From: Perkinsus marinus ATCC 50983
Lineage: Eukaryota > Perkinsozoa > Perkinsida > Perkinsidae
Assembly: GCF_000006405.1 (NCBI RefSeq)
Contig: NW_003205331.1
Span: 80,062 to 139,396 of the forward strand
Length of the DNA stretch: 59,335 nt
Direction of reading: 5' to 3'
Shown here one piece after another: positions 47,001-55,558 of the stretch. Position numbers and translations under genes: made by a program. Each line of letters starts with the position of its first letter. Position 1 is the first letter of the stretch. Under the pieces are notes generated by a model that saw nothing but the letters and a program-made list of their open reading frames with translations, was not told where the DNA came from and made no database searches.

Positions 47001-50000
47001 GTTACAGTCCTACTGTGAGGCTCATGGTCTCGGACCTCCCTGGGGTACCGATCACGTTGCAATTCGTGGAGGGAACTGCTAGTAGTCTTGAAATTGGATG
47101 GACTCTGGTGGGGTCAGCGGCTGGTTCGGCGCCGGTGGTGGCTTTCGAGATCGCGTATGTGGACCTGACCGCGGATCCATTGACTGAGCTCAAGACTGTG
47201 GTCAGCGGCAGTGGTCGGTCGGCTGTGCTCGGTGGTCTTACTGCAGGTAACGTGTACCGAGTGAAGGTCCGGGCGTGTAACTTGAACGGTTGTGGTGGTT
47301 ACAGCTCGTACGCGGACCTGGTCTGTGGTGGTCTGCCTGATGCACCATCGGGACCAACACTGAGCAGTTCTACTGATGGTAGCGTTACTGTGGCCTGGAC
47401 TTTCCCTGGAAGTAATGGTGGAGTACCAATACAGAAGTTCATCATCTACAAGTCGGCCGACAGCGGTAGCTCGTATGGTCTGGATTCGTCCGTGTCAGCG
47501 AGTACATTGACGCAGACGGTCAGTTGTAGTGTTGGTGGTTATATAATGGTCAAAGTAGCAGCGAGCAATGGTGTTGGTGGGGTGTATGGTTCGGAACCAC
47601 TGGGACCGTACTCGACAGCACTTGGAACGTATTGTGCGGCCAGACCGGATGCACCGGTGAATGGTCCTAACGTAACGGCTAGTAGTGGTCTGTTGACGGT
47701 CTACCTACCGTCACCGACCTCGGCTCAGCTCCATGGTGTTGGGCACACTGGTTGGACAGTGTATGTTGATGATCTTGATGATGATGATGCTGAGTTCACT
47801 ACCTTCAGAGTGTATGACAATAGCACGGCGTGGCTGAGAACGTCAACTGGGGTGGTAGTTGGTCACAGCTATAGGGCCTATGTGGAGGTGTGCAGTGTGG
47901 TCGGGTGTTCTGAGGGCAGTCCGGTCTCGGAGGCTGTCACTGCTGCTGATCCTCCGTCGGCCCCCACGAACGTTCATGCGACCAACACTACCAATACGGC
48001 GATTAGTATCGAGTGGGACCACGATGGTCTTGACGGCGGTAGTTATATAACGGCGTGGCTGATCTATACTAGTACTGATGGCAGCAACTTGAACCACTCG
48101 GCGACCATCGATAGTATGGCCAGTAATTTCACGAGTCGTACGTATGTCCAAGACTGTACTCTTGTTGGTGGGGTGCCAAGCTCAATGGAATATGTGTGGT
48201 TCGCTGTGGCGGCCCGGAACATGGTCGGGACCAGCAGTCGAAGCTCACCGGTGAGGGGATGGGTTGCTGGTATAATAATTCCTATGAGGAGTGAACATGA
48301 AGTTTTTATAGATTTTTATAGCTCGAAAAATTGCATTTTATATAGAACTTTCAAACAACAACAAGAAAATACTGAACATTTACATATAAAACATTTATAC
48401 AGAATTTTAGGGGAGTTTCGATATGAAAAACACTAGTGAAAAATATATTTCACGACTAGTGCATATCACCGCGAATATCGCGTTTTTCACCGAGTTTCAC
48501 GCCACTTCACGTAAAACGGGTCGTGAAACTATGTCTCCTGTGTGATATATAATCATATTTGTGAGATGTAATAATAAACATAATGATGACCTAAAGGCAT
48601 CAGTAGAATAACCATATCAACTACAGGGATATATAAAAATGATATATATGTGTTGATGTTAAATAGTGATGGTTGGGAATTTTGGTGAAGGGTCTGGTTT
48701 TAGGTAGCTGTTCATTGCAGTGGACCACCGCGAACGCCGCCCGTAGCTCCGTATTTGGTGAGCACATCGGCAAGTGCTATCACTGTGGGCTGGTCCTTAC
48801 CTCATGCTACGACTGATCTATATGGAGCGCAGCATATTGGGGTAGAGGTATGTATTGATGATGATGATAACAATACTGGGGACAGGGTTTGTGTAGACGT
48901 TGACAGTACGGTGCAGACTACTCATCAGTTTGGCTCATTGGAAGCTGGTCTGACGTATTTGCTGGCGTATAGGTTGAGGACCGTTTCGGGTGGTAGCGGC
49001 TGGTCACCGACGGTTTCTTTTGTGGCTGCAGCGGTGCCGGAAAGTCCTAGAAATGTGAGGGTTATAAACGTTAGTGATAATTGGGTGAGAATCGGATGGA
49101 ATAACACGGGTTACAACGGCGGGTCACCAGTGAGCTCTAATACTGTGTATAAGTCTATCGATTATGGTAGCACCTGGTCTATTGTATCGTCATCAATCGC
49201 CCCCAACGTATTGGTGGCTGACTCCAGCTGCACGCAGGCACAATATGTCTACTTGTATGTCACTGCGACCAACCTGGCAGGTAGCAGGCTTTGGTGTGGT
49301 TCTTTCGGAGGGTTAAAGCGCACTTGAAAACAATGCATTAGATCGGTCGGGAAATATGCTTAGAAATATATAACGTAGTTATGGATAGATAGACGACAAT
49401 GGATCGTAAGCTCTGAGGACGGACAGGACAATCGGGTCAAGAGTAACAGTATTGTCATGTTTAGAGCTTCGGTCGGAACACTGGTTGACTCAAAAACCAT
49501 AAGATGCGCAGAAAAATATATAGTTGATCAATTAGTCTTTCATGTACCCGAGTATCGTGTGGGAGTTTCAACGAAGATACGTTGGTCTGGCGCTGTTTGT
49601 CTTTGTGAAACAGCACAAACACCTGTGTACAAAATGTACTTAGAATACATCTTTCTTTATAGTAATGTATTAGTGAGTTGGATTTCCCCGCAAGGTTGGT
49701 AGATCGAAGGCAGTCGAGGAGTTTTTAGTGTGTCAGTGTGTGTTCGCTTTTTTCACTTGAAGTTAGCGTGGGAGAATATGAATTTGAATGTCATACGGAC
49801 GTAAAAGATGGAATGAATATTTCGATATGAAGTTTGGAGATCCCTAGGTAAAGATAGAGATCATTAGAAACACACAACATCGGAAATTTCCGGGAAAATT
49901 TATAAAACTAAGTGCAGATCTCATATGTTGAAAACATCGCATGTGGAATTTCGAAACTCGATGCGATGCATTTTGTGTATGTAGGTGAATCGGCCCGAAG

Positions 50001-53000
50001 TGATGTGATCACGACACGCTGCTGTGACAGGCCGGATGCGCCGTCACCACCACAGAGAATCCGACGGAGTTCGACCTCTATCACGATCAGCTACTCGATC
50101 ACTACAGCTGGACTACACTCCTGTGGTCTGATCGGGTGGAATGTGTACGTAGACAACGGCGCTGGTGGGCCTTTCACGATGCACTACATCGATGATGGCA
50201 GTCAACTCGAGTTCACCGCCACTGGCCTGAGTGGTGGTGCCTTCTATCTATTCAAGGTGCAGGCCGTATCGGAATCGGGAGCTGGGACTGCGTCCAATGT
50301 GGTGAACATATCGGCAGCAGACCCCCCTGGTTCACCTGTAGGCCTGGCTGTCACTAACTCCACGGATGTATCGATCAGCTTGGCATGGAGTATGAATGGG
50401 GTCTCGGACGGTGGAGCTGTGGTGACTTACTACTACGTCCATGTTACGAGTGATGGTTATTGTAGTAGTTGGCCCAGTAGTCCGCAAGCAACAGTGTTCG
50501 CTTCTGGAGGTGTGCTCAACTACAGTGTGGACTGTACTTCTATCAGTGGTTTGGTCGGCTCGTTTACTCAGCAGTACCTGTGTGTAGCAGTCTCGGCTGG
50601 TAACATGGCTGGTAGTTCCGCAAGAAGTGATCATGTGAAATGGAGGTGAGAGCGGTGTTCGTGGTCTTGAATGTTGAGCGTGATCCTATGATATTCTCGG
50701 GGGGAACTTGAATTTTTCTCTACGCTATAAACGCATGTACAGTTTCGGGCGTTTCTTATACCATTTTTTCTATTCGTGTATCTTTTTTATTACATGTAGT
50801 GGAAATCTTCGCAGAGCTTCACACCGGGAATAATATTTCTCATAAATTGTGCATCTACTGATTGGAGTTGACAGGTGCTCGGACGTGCCGGACGCTCCAT
50901 TGAGTGGTCCGACAGTGGACAGGCAGTACTCGTCGAGAACGGCAATGCTGTTGCAGTGGCCGACCCCTGGGGGCCTCCATGGGGCTCTGATAACGGGTTT
51001 TGAGGTTGATTACGATGATGGGCTGAATGGGCTGTACACGACGGTGAGAGTAGCATCAGCGACGGCGCGGTCACTGACGATATCAGGGCTAACTGCGGGT
51101 GGGTTGTTCGTGATTTCCGATGTTGATTGTTATCGATCAGGTCGAACGTACAGGACTCGGTATAGGGTGGTCAGCGAGGTCGGCATGAGTTTGAGTTCAC
51201 CTGTAGCAAGTCACCTGGCCGCAGCAATGCCCTCAGCCCCGAGTGCTCCGGTCTATTACAACTACACTGTGGCTGGTACGACTATGACGGTTGGTTGGTC
51301 GTGGACGGGCGACAATGGTGGTAGCGCGATAATAGGATGGCACGTGAGCTGTTCAGAGTTTTAGTCTCTGTGATGGTAGTGGGCAGGTTTCTACTGGTAT
51401 TACTCCGGACAACATGGGGTACCCTTTGGCGGTGCCGGCGTACTCGCAGTACTTCTCATTCGACTGTATGTTTGTGCGAGATGCCGCGAATAACACTTAT
51501 AATCTTCATAATAATTACTCTTATGTGAAGGTAGGAAGGAGGGTGGTGATTTGGAATTGGGATGGTATGGCGAGACTTTAACAATTTAGGTGGCCGCGTT
51601 GAATGCAGGAGGACCAGGGCAGTATTCACCTGTGAGCCGACTGTGGTGCTCAGAGAGACCAAAGGCCCCGGTGGTAGAGGTTGACGAGGATGCCACTGGT
51701 AGCGGTGCGCTCTCTTCAGCTGAGCCCTGGAGCTAATTATAGAAGTTTGGGTATGAATCTATGTTAGAAATGTACGGAAATCAGCAAGAATTTCCCAAAA
51801 TTTCCTTGGAAATTTCATATTTTCACCCGCACATGTGGACGACTATGTGCTGATCGTGGTTGTCGTAGGTGACACTAGTGTTGGTATAAAATGGACTGTA
51901 CCCAACGGCACTTTGACCTTTGGGGCTCCGCTGAAGTCGTTTGTCATCTTCATGGGATCGAGCAACCTGAGTCTGGGTCTGCACGAGGAGGTTCTGGACA
52001 CGGCTGTTACGACGTATAGGGTCACGAGTGGTATTGTGGCTGGTCGGGCGTACTACTTCCAAGTTGCTATAAAGAGTGCTGCAGCGGAGGGGAACAGGAG
52101 TGAGATGGTGGAGGTGCGGAGGTCCCGGGTTCGATCCCTGGCATGGCCATTTTTCATAATAGGTTCGAGCATGCAAAGAAATGGAGCTGCCTGATCCCCC
52201 ATTCCGGGCTGACGGCAATGCTACTCACAATTTGATAGGGTGGTTGTCTCCGGTACACTACAGTTGCCCTATCACGGGCTTCCGGCTGTTCGCTCGGCAC
52301 TCGGGAGTAACGTGGCAGAGCGTCTATCCCTACGTTGAAGGGCCAGGGGTGAACCTGACGAGTCCATTTGATCCGAGTCTGACAGCGTCGTGGGCAATGC
52401 AGCATTTTGTGGACTGTCGGGAGAGCGCTACGCTGGAGGCAGGTTGGATGGGACGCGTGATGGTCGCATACAGTGTGGGAAAATATGCACATGTTCTGAG
52501 GAAATTTCGGGACATTTTTATTGGCTTCTGAACACTTGTACTCGAATTCGTATGAAAAACTCCTGAGCTCAGCTGAGGGGAGGGAAGATATATTCTTACT
52601 CCAACATTGATCCTATGGGCTGCTGTGATTCTCTAAAGTTGAGGAAAGGCGTTGAGAGTGGTGGTAGGTGTCCTACTACTTGAGGGTCTACAGCACGAAG
52701 GGCTATCGGGACTCTGCTACGGTCACTCTGGCTTGTGCGAGTGTTCCTGCCAAGATGGCCCTTCCCAGTCAGGTGGGAAAGTGATGCTGTTGTTGTTGGT
52801 GTTGATGTGGGGTGTGGTAGTCTGCTGGTTTGTCGACTTCCAACACTACTATTGGGCTCAACTGGACGGAGCCGGCCATGAACAATGGCACGGTGGTGGG
52901 CTATAGGGTGTATCGTGATGATGGTCCGAGCACTGCTATTGACCTGCTCACGCCGGACACCACATGTGGTCGGGAACTTATTCCATGTAAGGGGGGCGGT

Positions 53001-53512
53001 ATGCACATGGAGGAGGTGGTCCCGACTCACTTGTTGTAGTTCCGACCTACTGCACGATCAGTGGTCTTAGTACTGGCACTGACTACCAGATTCGTATAGC
53101 GGCTGTGAACACCATAGGGGCGGGACCGCTCAGCGACGTCGTCACTTTTACGGCGGGCAGCGCTCCTGGAGTGCCGAGTCGTCCTGTGAACACGTTCGCT
53201 TGCAACAGTAGCATGCTACGGTATCAGTGGACAGCCCCGGTCAGCAATGGTGAACATATGTGTATTGGAGTTGTGTTGTAGACTGTGGTCAGGTATACCT
53301 CTATTGAGATATCGCTTCAAGCTGTGGGAGATCGGCGGTGGGATGGCCAACACGTGGATGGGGAGTGTTGGGAGCCCGCCTCCTCCTGATGTGAGATGAA
53401 GTCGTAGAGGCATTGGTCTTCACGTTGTAGTGTATTTTTATATCTGATATCGTAGAGTGATTTATCTCATCGGTTCGAGACTACGTGAGATGCCGCTGTC
53501 GTTGTTGTCGTT

Positions 53513-53545
<33 letters not shown>

Positions 53546-55059
53546 ATTGTGGTTGTTGTTCTTGTTATTGTTGTTGTTATTGTTGTTGTTATTGTGTATG
53601 CTGTTATTGTTTATGCTGTTGTTGTTTATGTTGTTGGTCATGTTTATGTTGTTGTTGTTGAGGAACTTCTGCTAGTCTAGATCAATGTTTCGAGTAGCGT
53701 AAAATGGTTTCCTATTATAGAATCATATTATACCGGTCTTGCGGTACCACGTGTAACCGTTTTCCATATCATTAACCTGCCCGTCTGTCCATTTCCTCCA
53801 TGGTTACTCAGGTGAATATCACTATTGCGGAGGTGCCCAGTCTGGCTCCTAGGAAGCAGTACCAACTGTGTGTCATGGCAGAGAACTCCCTCGGGTATGC
53901 TTCTGGTCTCTGTCGGGTGTTTCGATGAAGTTTCACGACCCGTTTCACAGCAGTGGCGTAATGCTCTGTGAAAAAATCCGATATTCACAGTAGCTGTGCG
54001 ATACGTTTTTCACTAGTGTTTTTTTTCATATCACTAGGGTGAAACTCCAATACTCTCAGTTGGGCGTCGGAGTGTAGTGAGTTGTCCAAGTCATTTATAT
54101 CGGACTATGAGGACCATCTGGACCTGCCCGGCTGGACCCTCGACCGCCCCTCTTATGGTATGGCTTGGTGGTGGTTTGGTCGTTGGTGATCGTGGCTCAG
54201 GAGTGACCGCTAGTATCTGGCGCAACGACACTGATTGGCCACGAGCTGGTAGTGTGAAGTTGCGATGGAGTGAAGTGTTTGATACTGGTGGAGATGACCT
54301 GGCGAACATAGAGTAGAGAGATGCGCATATGCGTGTTGGTGACGATGAGGAAATTGTTGTTGGTTTTTGTACAGTTCTACAGTGAAAACTCTTGAGCTCA
54401 TCTGTGGAGACTAAACACGTTTGCAACACTGCATCAGGTATCAGTTACAGGGTGGTGCCAACGCGGCTTCCTATGAGGTCTTATATAATGGGACGGAGCC
54501 GTGGGTCCAGGTGAGGCCGTAGGTGGTCACTCTGAGTGGTGCTTAGCTGAATGTAGGTCAACTTGACCAGTGGTCTCACATGGCTCTTCCGAGCTCGAGC
54601 GCGCAATCGCCGTCAGGACTGGTCTGAATTTGGCGCGGTGTTTTTGGCAACTAGTTGTGACCTGCCGTCCGCTCCCACCAACTTTAATATAACGGTAGCA
54701 GAGGCTTTAGTCTGCTGGGTACAGATCTGCTGTGAATCAGGTGGGAACCTTCATCGTGGCAAGTTGGTCTTCACCTATGAGTGGTGGAGGTGCTTTTATT
54801 ACTGGGTATAAGCTGTGTAGCACCAGCGAGGCGCAGTGTGTTGCTGCGAATAGTAAGGCGGGCCTTCAGCTGTGGTCAGTTGCTGAGGTGTGACTTAGGC
54901 ACTACTGTTTACCATCAATGGTCACGACCGACCGTCTCGGCGAACGTGACGTTCACTGTCCAGGCCGAAAACGCCTGTGGTTTTGGCGCAGCTTCGTTGC
55001 TGGAGTGCGACCCGTCGAGCAGCGGATGTGTGTACAATTGCTGTCCTAGTTTCAGATGA
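23001..55059 (+). CDS. Giant secreted multidomain protein: filamin-like Ig, PA14, FN3 and novel repeats (~8,580 aa)
   Basis: About 42 exons join in phase with GT-AG introns. Exon 1 (23001-23120) encodes a signal peptide of about 20 residues ending in VEA. Large exons: 27019-32236, 33460-36482, 37454-42337 (with the N gap), 42908-45784 and 46534-48250. Domain order by position: one FN3 (~23.4 kb); filamin-like Ig domains (24.1-24.9, 25.9-27.8, 28.3-29.4 kb); PA14 domains (24.96-25.9, 27.82-28.29, 29.38-29.81 kb; e.g. FKIYVDADYAARLKVNHV); about 21 FN3 (29.85-36.6 kb); about 14 novel repeats (36.7-42.0 kb); about 29 FN3 (42.0-55.0 kb). FN3 marks recur: SWSAPDPQGSPI, YRFRVYATN. No membrane segment is seen, so it is probably secreted or cell-surface; a role in adhesion or an extracellular layer is inference. 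The end (CCPSFR-stop) is the least certain point. Whether all of it is one transcript needs RNA data. Confidence 0.85.
23904..24045 (+). mobile_element. Family B element in giant-gene intron
   Basis: In intron 23790-24055, its 3' end 10 bases from the acceptor. A second partial start lies at about 23885. Confidence 0.8.
24194..24244 (-). other. 51-base intron carrying a tRNA 3' half (antisense)
   Basis: Intron between exons ending at 24193 and starting at 24245. Its minus strand reads GGTCCCCGGTTCGATCCCGG, then ACACGACA: a T-arm with four of five stem pairs, T-loop TTCGATC and a 7-base acceptor strand plus discriminator A. Confidence 0.75.
24433..24655 (+). mobile_element. Family C element in giant-gene intron
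   Basis: The most complete copy: starts TCAATTTGATATGCAAATGT and ends ACATTTGCATATCATATTGA, near-perfect inverted ends. In intron 24385-24934. Confidence 0.9.
25475..25647 (-). mobile_element. Family B element in giant-gene intron
   Basis: Reverse copy in intron 25435-25726. Confidence 0.85.
36649..36703 (-). other. 55-base intron carrying a tRNA 3' half (antisense)
   Basis: Minus strand reads CACCCGGGTTCAGTTCCCGG then TAAGGGCG: a perfect 5-bp T-stem (CCGGG/CCCGG) with loop TTCAGTT and an acceptor strand. It fills the intron between exons ending at 36648 and starting at 36704. Confidence 0.8.
37215..37376 (-). mobile_element. Family B element in giant-gene intron
   Basis: Reverse copy in intron 37179-37453. 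Confidence 0.85.
41707..41806. other. Assembly gap (100 N) inside the giant gene
   Basis: Falls in the tandem repeat array, where assemblies collapse; the true length, and so the number of repeat units, is unknown. The reading frame happens to continue across 100 N. Confidence 1.
42546..42692 (-). mobile_element. Family B element forming most of an intron
   Basis: Occupies 147 of the 182 bases of intron 42535-42716, leaving 11 bases on the 5' side and 24 on the 3' side. Confidence 0.8.
46023..46112 (+). mobile_element. Truncated family C element in giant-gene intron
   Basis: Left end TTAATTTGATATGCAAATGTG, starting 11 bases after the 5' splice site of intron 46012-46533; the right end is lost or rearranged. 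Confidence 0.65.
48412..48530 (+). mobile_element. Family A element in giant-gene intron
   Basis: In intron 48251-48703. The left end has a small deletion; the rest is near consensus, including CGCGAATATCGCG. Confidence 0.88.
51695..51850 (-). mobile_element. Diverged family B element spanning a whole intron
   Basis: Intron 51699-51868 (170 bases) matches the element from end to end; the splice donor lies inside its terminal repeat (CACTG|GTAGCGG, compare CAGTGTTGG). The right end is too diverged to place exactly. Confidence 0.65.
52114..52162 (+). other. 49-base intron carrying a tRNA 3' half and pol III terminator (sense)
   Basis: Reads GGTCCCGGGTTCGATCCCTGG, CATGGCCA, then TTTTT: T-stem CCGGG/CCTGG (five pairs, one G-U), T-loop TTCGATC, acceptor strand, discriminator and a T-run, exactly the order at the end of a tRNA gene. 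It is the whole intron between exons ending at 52113 and starting at 52163. Confidence 0.8.
52471..52609 (+). mobile_element. Family B element supplying a splice donor
   Basis: Begins CAGTGTGGGAAAATATGCAC; the exon ends at 52474 so the donor GTGGGA is element sequence. Its right end lies 58 bases before the acceptor of intron 52475-52667. Confidence 0.85.
53505..53662 (+). repeat. TTG/TTA microsatellite
   Basis: About 50 near-perfect GTT/ATT triplets inside intron 53391-53811 of the giant gene; expect length variation between isolates. Confidence 0.9.
53927..54049 (-). mobile_element. Family A element forming nearly a whole intron
   Basis: Intron 53919-54059 is 141 bases; the element covers 123 of them, with 8 bases on its left and 10 on its right. 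Confidence 0.85.
54316..54431 (+). mobile_element. Family B element forming nearly a whole intron
   Basis: Intron 54313-54437 is 125 bases and the element (GTGTTGGTGACGATGAGG ... GCAACACTG) covers almost all of it, ending 6 bases from the 3' splice junction. Confidence 0.78.
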
Positions 55060-55229
55060 TATATCTTTGACCATGTGAATATTATGGTGATTTCGTGAAC
55101 TACTCGTGGCCTTGTGTTGGTTGTGAATTAGCTTATAGGGGAAAGTCGTCATAGCGATGGTTACTCGGATGTGTTCATGAAAGTACTACAATGCTATGAT
55201 GCACAATGTCCGATCTGTGTTAGGTGGCG

Positions 55230-55388
55230 CAGTGTTCAGTTATTTATGTGCTTTCCTCGGCTGAGCTCAGAAGTCACCTCTCCTACTATGAAAGTTCACA
55301 TACGAGTTGGACTAGAAGTGTACAGAAACCAATTGAGATTTTCTAAACTAGCACGTGTAGTTGACCATGTGCATATTTTCCCACGTTG
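55230..55388 (-). mobile_element. Family B element between giant gene and kinase
   Basis: Reverse copy in the 500-base spacer; the only family B copy here that I cannot place in an intron. Confidence 0.85.
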
Positions 55389-55558
55389 GGGCGCACGCTC
55401 AATGGAGCTGAGATGGTCGTGGAAGGGCCGTGCGAGTTCATACTAGAGGGGGATGAGGTTCCGAGGAGCTGTCGGGACCATTACTCCCATCACAAGTGAA
55501 TCTACTGTGCTGAATGTTTTCAGTTCTATATACGTCCGATCTTCGTCTATTGTCATTA

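Noticed and set aside
51343-51386. Apparent frameshift in the giant gene near 51360
   Set aside because: A 44-base GT-AG intron (51344-51386 region) restores the frame, so no error or pseudogene is needed.
53457-53675. Leucine-rich 72-residue frame
   Set aside because: Translation of the GTT microsatellite inside an intron.
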